From Szabonella alba (GTDB taxonomy: Bacteria > Pseudomonadota > Alphaproteobacteria > Rhodobacterales > Rhodobacteraceae): 64,000 bases of DNA. Below the pieces are notes generated by a model, which saw only the letters and a program-made list of their open reading frames with translations, was not told the DNA's origin and ran no database searches. A program made the translations under genes and the position numbers. The stretch lies in the NCBI RefSeq assembly GCF_016765775.1, contig NZ_JAESVN010000001.1, forward strand, positions 558,001 to 622,000, in the 5' to 3' direction. This document shows, piece by piece, positions 17,740-26,004 of this stretch (its first letter is position 1; every line of letters begins with the position of its first letter).

Positions 17740-17888
17740 ACATTGCGGCGGATTCGCATTGGCTGAGGCGTCAATTGCGGTCAGGCCCCCCTATTGTGGA
17801 CTAGGCCGCAACGAAAGCGGCGGGTTGATGCCGAAAACCGGGGCTCTACGGTCACAGCCGGTGCGGGAAACGCCGAATCAACCGACCC

Positions 17889-18065
17889 TCAGCCAATCTT
17901 GCGGCCCACACCCGGATGCCGTGCCCGGATCACTGCCGGACGCGCGGTGTCGTTCTGCGCGGCGCTGGACCGTCCCGGGCGCTGTTGCCGCGCGAAGGGC
18001 TGGGTGGTCGGGGTCTGGGCTGCGGTGGCAATCACGGATTTCATCCAGCGGCGTTGGGGTTTCAT
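17889..18065 (-). CDS. small basic protein, 58 residues, unknown function
   Basis: Starting at 18065 behind a well-placed GAGGATAAG, the frame encodes 58 residues beginning MKPQRRWMKSVI and ending VGRKIG. It is rich in Arg, Gln and Pro with no membrane segment. The N-terminal QRRWMKSVI block resembles short conserved hypothetical proteins I recall from Rhodobacteraceae, which together with the ribosome binding site makes it likely real. The 282 nt between it and pgeF (18066-18347) contain its probable promoter and a CGGGCC/GGCCCG hairpin but no other gene that I can support. Confidence 0.55.
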   Translation of the reverse strand: MKPQRRWMKSVIATAAQTPTTQPFARQQRPGRSSAAQNDTARPAVIRARHPGVGRKIG

Positions 18066-18347
18066 CGTCTTATCCTCGGATCCTTGGGCTGCCCTGACGG
18101 GCGGGACGGTTCTGATACCCGCGACATTCGCCTTGCAATGCGGCGCCTTGGCGGCGAGTTTCCGGATTTTCCGCGATAATGCCGAAGATCGGGTTAGCGG
18201 AAGGCGGTGGCATCCGCTACACCGTCGATTTCGGTGCCGCGCCCTTGTTTTCAAGGCGAATCCGGAAACCATCCTGTGGTTATGGCTGGTATTGTTTCCG
18301 GTCTTCCCGGGACAACCGGGCCCTGACGGCCCGATTTCCGCCCTGTT

Positions 18348-19103
18348 TCACAGCCGGATCGCGGAAATCAGGCGGCCATAATCCGCTTCACCCAGATGCG
18401 TGCTGCGGCGGAAGGAAAAGAAACGTTCCGCATCGCGATAGGTGCAGTGGCGCGTCCATTCGGCATGACCGATCCCGGCGTCCCGCAGCCGCGCCAGCCC
18501 GAAGGCCGGCAGGTCGAACAGGGGGCGGTCGCCCTTGCCACTGGCAAAGAAGCGGGCATTGCGGGGGTCATCGTCGATGAAGATTTCAACGAATTCCGGC
18601 CCGACCTCATAGGCGGCCTGACTGATCGTCGGGCCGATCACGGCCGCGACGCGGTCGCGTCTTGCGCCAATCGCCTCCATCGCGTCCAGCGTCGCCTCCA
18701 ACACCCCGGCCTGCGTGCCGCGCCACCCCGCATGGGCTGCCCCGATCACTCCGGCCTGCCGGTCGGCAAACAGCACCGGCTGACAATCGGCCGTCAGCAC
18801 CGCCAGCGCCAGCCCGGGCGTGGCGGTCACCAGCGCATCCGCCTCGGGGCGGGGCGCATCCAGCGGGCCGGTCAGTGTCACGACAAGCGGCGAATGCACC
18901 TGATGCAGGGTCTGCAGATCGCTGGGCGCAACCCCCATCGCCTCGGCGACCCGGGCGCGGTTGATCGCCACCGCCTCGGCCAGATCACTGCTGCCGGTGC
19001 CGCAGTTCAGCCCCTGAAACACGCCCGAGGAGGCACCGCCCTTGCGGGTGAAGAACCCGTGACGAAGCGGGAACAAGGCGTCAGAGGTGATGATGTCCAG
19101 CAT
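18348..19103 (-). CDS. pgeF: peptidoglycan editing factor PgeF (YfiH/laccase-domain)
   Basis: A 251-residue Cu-oxidase_4 (DUF152) protein. Metal-site motifs are HQVHSP, LTADCQPVLF and AAHAGWRGTQ, followed by GPTISQAAYEVG. E. coli PgeF (YfiH) removes wrongly inserted residues from muropeptide precursors; other members act as polyphenol oxidases. I chose the ATG at 19103, 1 nt after the midA stop; the upstream in-frame codons lie within midA. It is the last gene of the lgt-midA-pgeF run. Confidence 0.93.
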   Translation of the reverse strand: MLDIITSDALFPLRHGFFTRKGGASSGVFQGLNCGTGSSDLAEAVAINRARVAEAMGVAPSDLQTLHQVHSPLVVTLTGPLDAPRPEADALVTATPGLALAVLTADCQPVLFADRQAGVIGAAHAGWRGTQAGVLEATLDAMEAIGARRDRVAAVIGPTISQAAYEVGPEFVEIFIDDDPRNARFFASGKGDRPLFDLPAFGLARLRDAGIGHAEWTRHCTYRDAERFFSFRRSTHLGEADYGRLISAIRL

Positions 19104-19104
19104 G

Positions 19105-20166
19105 TCAGTCAAATCCCGGCGGCGGTTTGCATTCGGACGGATGAATCGCCAGCGCCTTGAACAGCGTTCCCATTTCCGCGTCATGGGTCAAGCGATGCGT
19201 TGCGGCGTGATGCGCGGCAAGCGGCCCATCGGTCAGGTTTTCGGCAAGCCGCGCCGCCCGTGGCCCGATCCCGAGCCGCGCCAGAAGCAGCCCCTGCGGC
19301 ATCGGGCCTGCGCTTGCGGCGGGGCGCGCGGCCTCGGCAAGGGCGCGGAAATCGACATGGGCGGTCAGGTCGGCCCGGCCGGGTTCGGCCAGCGGATCGG
19401 TCGGGGCATGGCCGGACAGGGCCTGAAACGTATCCCCCAGTGACGGCCCCGCACCGTAATCGACGATCAGCGCCACGCCGCCCCGATCCGCGATGCGCGC
19501 CCCCAGACCGGCCGCGATGGCCGCCCCCGCCGGGCAGATCTCGACCACATCGCCCTCAACCGTGTCGGCCAGCCGCGCGGTCAGCGTGGCCAGCGGGGCG
19601 GGCGGGGTCAGTCCGCGGCGCAGCGCACCGTCATGCAGGCCGATCACGGTTTCCGACCAGCCATTTCCCCGGCGGGTGAACTGCCGGATCGGCAATGCAT
19701 CAAAAAATTCATTCGCGATCAGGAAAAGCGGCCCATCGGGTAGATCCTCAACACGGTCGAACCAACGCGGATCATGGCCCGCCAGTCGTCCGGCCTGTGC
19801 TGTTCGCAGAACGGGGGAACCTTCAACCAGACAGAGCCGCATCGCGGCGTGAAAGCCCGGCACGGCGCGGGTGGCGCGCAACAGATCGGCCATCAGCGTG
19901 CCACGCCCGGGGCCAAGCTCGGCCAGACAGAACGGCGCGGGGGCGCCCTGATCCAGCCAGCTTTGTGCAAGGCAAAGGCCCAGCAATTCACCGAACATCT
20001 GGCTGATTTCCGGGGCGGTGGTGAAATCCCCGGCCAATCCCAGCGGGTCGCGGCCGGTGTAATAGCCGTGTTCGGGATGCATCAGGCATTCGGCCATGTA
20101 ATCGGCCAGCGTCATGGGGCCGTTCTGCGCGATCCGGCGGATCAGAAGATCGGCCAGCGGGGTCAT
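19105..20166 (-). CDS. SAM-dependent methyltransferase, MidA/NDUFAF7 family
   Basis: A 353-residue protein of the DUF185 family. SAM-binding [17 protein letters not shown] is near residues 81-97; [20 protein letters not shown] and [15 protein letters not shown] are diagnostic. The mitochondrial homologue NDUFAF7 dimethylates an arginine of a complex I subunit; a similar role in bacterial complex I assembly is plausible. The ATG at 20166 overlaps the lgt stop as ATGA (20163-20166). Confidence 0.92.
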   Translation of the reverse strand: MTPLADLLIRRIAQNGPMTLADYMAECLMHPEHGYYTGRDPLGLAGDFTTAPEISQMFGELLGLCLAQSWLDQGAPAPFCLAELGPGRGTLMADLLRATRAVPGFHAAMRLCLVEGSPVLRTAQAGRLAGHDPRWFDRVEDLPDGPLFLIANEFFDALPIRQFTRRGNGWSETVIGLHDGALRRGLTPPAPLATLTARLADTVEGDVVEICPAGAAIAAGLGARIADRGGVALIVDYGAGPSLGDTFQALSGHAPTDPLAEPGRADLTAHVDFRALAEAARPAASAGPMPQGLLLARLGIGPRAARLAENLTDGPLAAHHAATHRLTHDAEMGTLFKALAIHPSECKPPPGFD

Positions 20167-21056
20167 GCGCCTGCCATGCCCGGACCGCGCCGCGCGCGCA
20201 GGATCAGCCAGAGCCCCGCCAGAATCATCGGCAGTGACAGGATCTGCCCCATGGTCAGCCCATAGCCGCCGATATGCCATGCCAGACCCAGCGGATTGCC
20301 GGCTGTCACGAATTGCAGATCGGGCTGGCGGACAAATTCAACGAAAAACCGCGCGGCCCCGTATCCGGCGAAGAAAACGCCCGCCACCAGACCGGGCCGG
20401 AACAGTGCCCGCCCGCGCCAGACCAGCCAGATCAGCACGAGCCCGAGCAAAAGCCCCTCCAGCCCCGCCTCATAAAGCTGTGACGGGTGGCGCGCGCAGA
20501 TCCCCTCGACCCCCGGACAATTCTGACCTGCACCGGGAAAGGCCACACCCCAAGGCATGTCCGTCGGGCGGCCCCAAAGCTCGGCATTGATGAAATTCGC
20601 GATCCGCCCCAGCAGCAGACCCGGCGGAGTGGCCAGCGCCAGCAGATCCGCGCCGGACCAGACCGGGATGCCCTCACGCCGGAAGAAGATCCATGCCGCC
20701 GTGACCACGCCCAGAAATCCGCCATGGAAGGACATGCCCCCCTCCCAGATCTTCAGGATGTCACCGGGATGGGTCAGATAGTGACCGGGTTGATAGAACA
20801 GCACGAATCCCAGCCGCCCGCCAAGGATGACGCCCGCGATGATCCATGTCAGCAGCCGTTCCACCTGTTCGCCCGTCATCGCCGCCGGACCGGGCCAGAG
20901 ACCGGGTGAGGAAACCGCGCGCAGGATCAGCCGCCAGCCCAGCAGAAGCCCCGCGATATAGGCCAGCGCATACCAGCGCAGCGCGAAGGTCATGCCACCA
21001 AGGGTGATCGAGAAGAGTTCGGGCGAGATTTCGGGAAAGGGGATATGGGACTGCAT
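20163..21056 (-). CDS. lgt: prolipoprotein diacylglyceryl transferase
   Basis: A 297-residue inner-membrane enzyme with seven hydrophobic segments. The Lgt signature is [26 protein letters not shown] and the C-terminal [11 protein letters not shown] are also conserved. It transfers diacylglycerol from phosphatidylglycerol to the lipobox cysteine of prolipoproteins. It heads the lgt-midA-pgeF operon. Confidence 0.97.
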   Translation of the reverse strand: MQSHIPFPEISPELFSITLGGMTFALRWYALAYIAGLLLGWRLILRAVSSPGLWPGPAAMTGEQVERLLTWIIAGVILGGRLGFVLFYQPGHYLTHPGDILKIWEGGMSFHGGFLGVVTAAWIFFRREGIPVWSGADLLALATPPGLLLGRIANFINAELWGRPTDMPWGVAFPGAGQNCPGVEGICARHPSQLYEAGLEGLLLGLVLIWLVWRGRALFRPGLVAGVFFAGYGAARFFVEFVRQPDLQFVTAGNPLGLAWHIGGYGLTMGQILSLPMILAGLWLILRARRGPGMAGA

Positions 21057-21196
21057 CGCGCGCCTCCTGCAAGGGGATGCCTGCGGCGGGAAGGTCCCGC
21101 GTGATCCCGCGCGGCGCCGTTTTCCCGTCTGACGCGGGCGAAGTCAACCGAAGCCGCCGGGCGCGACCGGGGCTGCCACGTCCAACCCCTCCGGTC

Positions 21197-21275
21197 CTTT
21201 TTCTGTCCCCATTTATCCCGGGGGGTGAATTTGGCGCAGCCAAAGAGGGGGGCAGCGCCCCCCTGTGCCCTTGCC
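21197..21275 (+). repeat. dispersed GC-rich intergenic repeat, copy 5
   Basis: The segment reads TTTTTCTGTCC, an ATTTATCC core, GGGGGGTGAAT, a small TTGGC/GCCAA hairpin, then GAGGGGGGC with a GCCCCCC return arm. It matches copy 8 (55682-55753, minus strand) almost part for part. It lies upstream of ubiK in the divergent lgt/ubiK gap, the only copy not downstream of a gene in its own direction. Confidence 0.6.
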
Positions 21276-21334
21276 CGCGCCCTGCCGGGTCGCCATATAG
21301 ACTGCAACAGTCAAGCCCGAACCCCGGAGGCCCC

Positions 21335-21598
21335 ATGCAGAGCCGTAACAAGTTTCTCGATGATATGTCGCAGCTTATGACCAATGCGATGGGCGTTGCG
21401 CAGGGTGCGCGCAGCGAGGCGGAAACCGCGATGCGCGGTCTTGTCGACCGCTGGCTGGCCGACCGCGATCTGGTCACGCGGGAAGAATTCGACGCCCTGC
21501 GCGCCATGGCGCAGAAGGCGCGGGAGGAGAACGAATCACTTTCCGCCCGGATCGCCGCGCTGGAGGCCCGGATCGCCGCCGGGTCGGATAAGGTCTGA
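21335..21598 (+). CDS. ubiK: ubiquinone biosynthesis accessory factor UbiK (BMFP family)
   Basis: An 87-residue protein with an N-terminal amphipathic region (MQSRNKFLDDMSQLMTNAMG) and a C-terminal trimeric coiled coil (REENESLSARIAALEARIAA). In E. coli UbiK binds UbiJ and aids aerobic ubiquinone synthesis; other members bind membranes. The ATG at 21335 follows CCGGAGG. It is divergent from lgt across 278 nt. Confidence 0.88.
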   Translation: MQSRNKFLDDMSQLMTNAMGVAQGARSEAETAMRGLVDRWLADRDLVTREEFDALRAMAQKAREENESLSARIAALEARIAAGSDKV

Positions 21599-21603
21599 AT
21601 CCC

Positions 21604-21627
21604 TGACCTGTCTTAATGGACAGGTCA
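21604..21627. promoter_or_regulatory. perfect inverted repeat downstream of ubiK
   Basis: Perfect 9-nt arms TGACCTGTC and GACAGGTCA flank TTAATG, starting 5 nt after the ubiK stop. A partial third CCTGTCC follows. There is no U run, so it is either an RNA hairpin or a dimeric operator for the sugar transferase gene. Confidence 0.45.
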
Positions 21628-21667
21628 CCTGTCCCGATGGTCAGGCCCTTGCCGAACTGCCCTTGGA

Positions 21668-21680
21668 TGACGTTACGTCA
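21668..21680. promoter_or_regulatory. TGACGT-N-ACGTCA palindrome upstream of the sugar transferase
   Basis: A 6+1+6 perfect inverted repeat located 119 nt before the sugar transferase ATG, in the same 200-nt gap as the repeat at 21604. It looks like a dimeric regulator site; the regulator is unknown. Confidence 0.4.
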
Positions 21681-21798
21681 CTGTTTTGTCGGGGTAAGTC
21701 CGGGGGGCAATTGCAGGTTGATTGACCGAAGGGAAGGTCGCAGAACTCCGACCGTGGAAGGCCGTCTGGGGTGCCTTCCCGATCCGGGGTCTGCTGCC

Positions 21799-22443
21799 AT
21801 GTCCGATCTTTCCGCTTTTCTGACGCCGTTGCGGCGTGTTTCGGGCGTGCCGCGTTACAAGCGCGGCTTCGATACCGTTCTTGTCCTGCTCGGGTTGCTG
21901 GCGATCTGGCCGATGTTTCTGGCCATCGCGCTGGCGGTGCGGCTGTCCAGCCCCGGCCCCGTCTTTTTCGTGCAGTCCCGGATCGGGCTCAACGGACGGC
22001 GCTTCGACATGGTGAAATTCCGCTCGATGTATTGCGACGCGGAATCCCGCCGCGCCGGGCTTGAGGCGCAAAGCGAACGCGCGGGGATCTGCTTCAAGCT
22101 ACGCGACGATCCACGCGTGACCCCTTTGGGCCGGTTCCTGCGGCGGTCGTCGCTGGATGAATTGCCGCAGCTTTTCAATGTTCTGACAGGCGATATGTCG
22201 CTGGTCGGCCCGCGTCCGGCCTTGCCGCAGGAAGTGGCCGCCTATCCGGATGAGGCACTGGGGCGTCTGGCGGCGCTGCCGGGCATCACCGGGCCATGGC
22301 AGGTGGCCGGGCGGGCCGATCTGGATTTCGCGCAGATGGTGGCGCTGGATCTCGATTATGTCCGCGCGCCCTCGCTCTGGCGCGATCTGACCATTCTGTC
22401 GCGCACGGTCACGGTCGTCGCAACCGGACGTGGTGCCTATTGA
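21799..22443 (+). CDS. polyprenyl-phosphate sugar-1-phosphate transferase
   Basis: A 214-residue bacterial sugar transferase (WbaP/PglC-type catalytic core). One N-terminal hydrophobic segment (VLVLLGLLAIWPMFLAIALA) is followed by SPGPVFFVQSRIG, KFRSM, LRDDPRVTPLGRFLRRSSLDELPQ and MSLVGPRPALP, the family's conserved string with the catalytic Asp-Glu. It starts exopolysaccharide or O-antigen repeat units by moving a sugar phosphate to undecaprenyl phosphate. No other polysaccharide gene is nearby, so it looks orphaned. The ribosome binding site is weak. Confidence 0.92.
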   Translation: MSDLSAFLTPLRRVSGVPRYKRGFDTVLVLLGLLAIWPMFLAIALAVRLSSPGPVFFVQSRIGLNGRRFDMVKFRSMYCDAESRRAGLEAQSERAGICFKLRDDPRVTPLGRFLRRSSLDELPQLFNVLTGDMSLVGPRPALPQEVAAYPDEALGRLAALPGITGPWQVAGRADLDFAQMVALDLDYVRAPSLWRDLTILSRTVTVVATGRGAY

Positions 22444-22501
22444 TCCTGCCACGCGCTATGCCGGGGGTCCGACCCGGACCGGAGGCCGCACCCGGTTCTG
22501 C

Positions 22502-22517
22502 TTAACCGTCCGTTAAC
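22502..22517. promoter_or_regulatory. TTAA-N7-TTAAC site (CtrA consensus)
   Basis: The sequence has TTAACC, five bases, then TTAACC, a full match to the CtrA recognition pattern TTAA-N7-TTAAC. It is 23 nt before the ATG of the small lipoprotein at 22540 and 404 nt before the ParA-like gene. CtrA control is an inference; gcrA, part of the same cell-cycle circuit in alphaproteobacteria, lies 1.2 kb away. Confidence 0.5.
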
Positions 22518-22539
22518 CTTGCCCGCGCCATGCTGCGGC

Positions 22540-22848
22540 ATGGTTCCGCGCGCGCCCTTCCTGTGTCTGATGCTGCTGCTGGCCGCCTGCGGCGCGCAGC
22601 CCGCCCCCCATATGTTCGGCGCCGAACGCATCGAGACGCGTCGCGACGGGCGGGACTATGTGCTGTTCCGCAAGGGCAATCAGGTTGAGATCATCCGCCT
22701 TGGCTGGGCCGGGCGGGGGGAGCATCAGGCGATCCGCGCCACCATGGCCGGGCTTGTGCCAGAACTGACCGGCTGCACCCTTGTGCCCGCGACCCTGCAG
22801 GGCGACAGCGGTGAGATGCGGGGACGGATTTCCTGCCCGCGCGGGTGA
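22540..22848 (+). CDS. small putative lipoprotein, unknown function
   Basis: A 102-residue protein with a signal peptide ending in lipobox LLAAC (Cys16), then about 85 residues with MFGAERIETRRDGRDYVLF and a two-cysteine C-terminal part (ELTGCTLVPA, GRISCPRG) that could form a disulfide. I do not recognise a family. An in-frame ATG at 22519 is possible but would lengthen the signal region awkwardly. It lies just downstream of the CtrA-like site. Confidence 0.7.
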   Translation: MVPRAPFLCLMLLLAACGAQPAPHMFGAERIETRRDGRDYVLFRKGNQVEIIRLGWAGRGEHQAIRATMAGLVPELTGCTLVPATLQGDSGEMRGRISCPRG

Positions 22849-22905
22849 ACCTGTATTTTCCGTCAATCTGCGCTATGCTGCATCGCAGAAATGAAGGGGA
22901 ATCAT

Positions 22906-23538
22906 ATGGCGCGAGTCATTACCATCGCTCAGCAGAAGGGCGGCGCGGGCAAGACGACGCTGGCCGTCAACCTTGCCATCCTCTGGGCGCGGCAGGGGCT
23001 GCGTGTCTCCTTGCTCGACACGGATCCGCAGGGCAGTCTGGGCCGCTGGTTCCTGACCCGGCGCGACCGGCTTGGTGAGGCCGGGGTGGAGTTCGGCACC
23101 GCCAGCGCCTGGGGTGTCGGCTATGAGATCGAGAAGTTCCGCAAGATCAGCGACATGATCCTGATCGACACGCCGCCCAAGGTGGACAGTGATCTGCGCC
23201 CCGCGCTGCGTGAGGCCGATCTGGTACTGATCCCGGTCGGAGCCTCGCAGCTTGACCTCTGGGCGACGGACGGGGTGCTGGATATGGCGGTGCGGTTGTC
23301 GAAACCCACGCTCTTGGTGCTGAACCGCGTCACTGCCGGATCCCGGCTTGCCGCCGAGATTGCCGAAGGTGCGGGCCAGATCGCGGCCCATGTCGCGACG
23401 GCCCGGCTGGGCCAGCGCGTCGCCTTTGCCGAAACGCTGGGGCAGGGGCTCAGCACCGCCGAGGGGCCGCGCAATGCCGCCCGGCAGGAGGTCGAGGCAC
23501 TGGCGGCCGAAGTGCAGGCCTTGCTGGCGGAGGCCTGA
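22906..23538 (+). CDS. ParA/MinD-family ATPase
   Basis: A 210-residue ATPase with the deviant Walker A KGGAGKTT at residues 11-18, [14 protein letters not shown], and Walker B-like MILIDTPP. It is shorter than chromosomal ParA (Soj), has no DNA-binding N-terminal extension and no ParB next to it, so it is an orphan positioning-type ATPase. In related bacteria such proteins place plasmids, chemoreceptor clusters or carboxysomes; the cargo here is unknown. The ATG at 22906 follows AAGGGG; an ATG at 22891 has no comparable site. Confidence 0.88.
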   Translation: MARVITIAQQKGGAGKTTLAVNLAILWARQGLRVSLLDTDPQGSLGRWFLTRRDRLGEAGVEFGTASAWGVGYEIEKFRKISDMILIDTPPKVDSDLRPALREADLVLIPVGASQLDLWATDGVLDMAVRLSKPTLLVLNRVTAGSRLAAEIAEGAGQIAAHVATARLGQRVAFAETLGQGLSTAEGPRNAARQEVEALAAEVQALLAEA

Positions 23539-23630
23539 CCGGTTCCGCCAGCGTCGTCTGCCGGTCCGGCCGGGCACAATCGCCTGCACCTGGGGCGCCA
23601 TAGATCAGCGCGAGGGGCGCGCCGTCCGGA

Positions 23631-23663
23631 AATGAAAAGGGGGGCACTGCCCCCCTTTTCATT
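23631..23663. terminator. bidirectional terminator between the ParA-like gene and gcrA
   Basis: A perfect palindrome with 16-nt arms around a single C. Each arm holds AATGAAAA followed by six G (or the complement), giving a GC-rich stem flanked by TTTTCATT in both directions. It lies between two convergent genes, 93 nt after one stop and 20 nt from the other. Confidence 0.85.
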
Positions 23664-23682
23664 TTCTGTTCCGGACTTTTGA

Positions 23683-24321
23683 TCAGCGCCGCCGGTCGCG
23701 CCTTGCGCTCATCGGCTGGAAGGCCACGCCGACATGCGCCTCGCAATAGGGTTTTCCGGCGGTCGAAGGCAGGCCGCAGAACCAGAAATCCTCGGTTGCG
23801 GGGTCGCCGATCGGCCATTTGCAGGTCCGTTCGGTCAGTTCCATCAGCGTCAGCCGCTTGGCGCGCTTTTCCACCTCGCGCACCGAGGCCAGCGCCTCGG
23901 GGCTGATCTCATTGGCCGAGGGCTGCGGCGGCAGCGGCTGCCCCGCCGGCACGATGGCCTTGCGCAGCGGCAGCGTCGTCACATTGCCCGCAACCTGCGC
24001 CGCGACCGAGGGGGCCGGCCGTTCCACACGGCCCGGATCGGGCATACGCGGTGCGGCAGGTTCTGCCGCGACCGTTGCTGCGGGCGCGGGTTCGGCGCGC
24101 GGTGGCGCGCTGGGAGGGGCGGCAGCGGCGGGGGATGCCACAGGCGTTTCCGCCTCGCTTTCCTCCTTGCCGCCGACCCGGTTCGACAGGCCCAGCCGAT
24201 GCACCTTGCCGATCACGGCATTGCGCGTCACCCCGCCAAGTTCTTTGGCGATCTGGCTGGCGCTCTGACCTTCGGTCCACATCTTCTTAAGCGTTTCGAC
24301 CCGCTCATCGGTCCAGGACAT
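23683..24321 (-). CDS. gcrA: GcrA cell cycle regulator
   Basis: A 212-residue GcrA. The N-terminal DNA-binding domain (MSWTDERVETLKKMWTEG, then SQIAKELGGVTRNAVIGKVH) is followed by an Ala/Pro-rich linker and the C-terminal sigma-70-binding domain (RTCKWPIGDP, FWFCGLPSTAGKPYC). In Caulobacter GcrA works with sigma-70 at promoters methylated by CcrM at GANTC. I chose the ATG at 24321 with GCGGAGA upstream. A tandem 15-nt repeat (24379-24459) lies in its leader/promoter region. Confidence 0.96.
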   Translation of the reverse strand: MSWTDERVETLKKMWTEGQSASQIAKELGGVTRNAVIGKVHRLGLSNRVGGKEESEAETPVASPAAAAPPSAPPRAEPAPAATVAAEPAAPRMPDPGRVERPAPSVAAQVAGNVTTLPLRKAIVPAGQPLPPQPSANEISPEALASVREVEKRAKRLTLMELTERTCKWPIGDPATEDFWFCGLPSTAGKPYCEAHVGVAFQPMSARRDRRR

Positions 24322-24378
24322 CCACTGTCTCCGCATATCGGCAGGCAAGGCCTGCGGTCACACCCATTTTCGTTGTCG

Positions 24379-24459
24379 TCGGGTCCATCTTGGTCGGACC
24401 GATTTTACTCGGCTCCGATTTCAGTCGGGGCCATTTTGATCGGGCCCATTTTAATCGGG
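24379..24459. repeat. five tandem imperfect 15-16 nt repeats upstream of gcrA
   Basis: Units start with TCGG at 24379, 24394, 24409, 24425 and 24440 and follow the pattern TCGGNNCCATTTTNN, with a further TCGGGAC at 24455. They fill most of the gap between gcrA (starts 24321) and argD. Pieces of each unit are self-complementary (TCGG...CCGA). On the minus strand the repeat contains a short frame of 14 codons with MGPIK/MAPTE-like pentapeptides, probably incidental. Confidence 0.6.
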
Positions 24460-24734
24460 ACGGGCACAGATACAAGCCGATGCGCCCGAGTTCAAGCGAT
24501 CCGGCGCTTTACTTCTGCGATTGCCATGCTAATGACGTCGCATGATCTGTCGCACCGCCCTTTTTGCCCAGCCCCGACGCCGACGCAACCGCGCCTGACG
24601 ACCGATCCCGCATGCCGCCTTTCCGGCCCGGCCTGCCCTCTTTCCCTGACCGACCCCACCGCTGAACTTTCAGCTTGACGTTGACTAAGCCCGTGCCCTT
24701 TGGCACCCATGGGCTTTCCATCCGGGACCCTGCC

Positions 24735-25907
24735 ATGATCTCTTCCGTTTTGCCGACCTATAACCGCGCCCCTATCGCCTTCGCCTCGGGCGCGGGTTCC
24801 TGGCTGACCACGACCGGGGGGGAACGCTATCTTGACCTCGGGGCGGGGATCGCCGTGAACGCCCTTGGCCATGCCCATCCAAGGCTTGTCTCGGTCCTGT
24901 CCGATCAGGCCGCGCGGCTCTGGCATGTCTCGAACCTTTACCAGATCCCCGAACAGCAGCGCCTTGCCGATCTTCTGGTCGCCGAAACCTTTGCCGATAC
25001 GGTTTTCTTCACCAATTCCGGCACCGAGGCGGCGGAACTTGCCATCAAGATGGTGCGCAAATACTGGCATGAAAAGGGGCAGCCCGACCGAAATCTGATC
25101 CTGACCTTCGAAGGCGCCTTCCATGGCCGGTCCACCGGGGCCATCGCCGCCGCCGGATCGGAAAAGATGGTCAAGGGTTTCGGCCCGCTGATGCCGGGGT
25201 TCCAAAGCCTGCCCTGGGGCGATCATGACGCGCTGCGCGCGGCACTGACCGATCAGGTCGCCGCCGTGCTGATCGAACCTGTGCAGGGCGAGGGTGGCAT
25301 CCGCACCGTTCCCGACCAATGCCTCAAGGGTCTGCGCGACCTGTGCGACACGACCGGCGCGCTGCTGGTCTTTGACGAGGTGCAATGCGGCATGGGCCGC
25401 ACGGGGCGGCTGTTCGCGCATGAATGGGCGGGGATCACGCCTGATATCATGATGGTCGCCAAGGGCATCGGCGGCGGCTTTCCGCTGGGCGCGGTGCTGG
25501 CCACGGAAAACGCTGCCTCGGGCATGGTCGCAGGCAGCCACGGCTCCACCTATGGCGGCAACCCGCTGGGCTGCGCGGTGGGGGCGGCGGTAATGGAAAC
25601 CGTGGCAGATCCCGCCTTTCTGGCCGAGGTCAACCGCAAGGCGGGGCTGTTCCGTCAGGGTCTGGAAAGCCTTGTCGCCCGCCATCCCGACGTGTTCGAG
25701 GCTGTGCGCGGTCAGGGCCTGATGCTGGGTCTGAAATGCCGCGCGGCCAATACCGATGTGGTGAATGCCGCCTATGCCCAGCATCTGCTGACGGTTCCCG
25801 CCGCCGACAATGTTCTGCGCCTTCTGCCTGCGCTGAATATCCCGGATGAGGATATCGCCGAGGCGCTGACCCGTCTCGATGCGGCCGCCGCCGGACTGAC
25901 CCCCTGA
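24735..25907 (+). CDS. argD: acetylornithine aminotransferase
   Basis: A 390-residue class III PLP aminotransferase. Conserved points are FFTNSGTEAAELAIKM, FEGAFHGRSTGA, the PLP-aspartate region LLVFDEVQCGMGRTG and the Schiff-base lysine in MMVAKGIGGGFPLGA. It catalyses N-acetylglutamate semialdehyde to N-acetylornithine in arginine synthesis (and may serve as succinyldiaminopimelate transaminase). It is followed by argF after 97 nt containing a dispersed repeat. Confidence 0.95.
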   Translation: MISSVLPTYNRAPIAFASGAGSWLTTTGGERYLDLGAGIAVNALGHAHPRLVSVLSDQAARLWHVSNLYQIPEQQRLADLLVAETFADTVFFTNSGTEAAELAIKMVRKYWHEKGQPDRNLILTFEGAFHGRSTGAIAAAGSEKMVKGFGPLMPGFQSLPWGDHDALRAALTDQVAAVLIEPVQGEGGIRTVPDQCLKGLRDLCDTTGALLVFDEVQCGMGRTGRLFAHEWAGITPDIMMVAKGIGGGFPLGAVLATENAASGMVAGSHGSTYGGNPLGCAVGAAVMETVADPAFLAEVNRKAGLFRQGLESLVARHPDVFEAVRGQGLMLGLKCRAANTDVVNAAYAQHLLTVPAADNVLRLLPALNIPDEDIAEALTRLDAAAAGLTP

Positions 25908-25910
25908 TGC

Positions 25911-25970
25911 CCTCTTCATCTGTTTGCAAATATCCTCGGGGGGTCCGGGGGGCAGACAGCCCCCCGGCGC
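25911..25970 (+). repeat. dispersed GC-rich intergenic repeat, copy 6
   Basis: T-rich run, CAAATATCCTC core, GGGGGG, then a hairpin with GGGGGGC/GCCCCCC arms around AGACA. The hairpin part is the same as in copy 7 (47815-47882). It separates argD from argF. Confidence 0.6.
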
Positions 25971-26004
25971 GTCCCGCTGGTCCTGACGTTCGAAAGACAT
26001 GCGC

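Noticed and set aside
17794..18381. 195-codon plus-strand frame in the gap before pgeF
   Set aside because: No start with a ribosome binding site, low-complexity Arg/Trp-rich content, and it runs antisense into pgeF.
24379..24459. Possible mini CRISPR array
   Set aside because: Units of 15-16 nt directly adjoin without spacers and no cas genes are present; it is a simple tandem repeat.
23734..24678. 314-codon plus-strand frame antisense to gcrA
   Set aside because: gcrA is certain; the frame also reads through the tandem repeat, giving a spurious periodic peptide.
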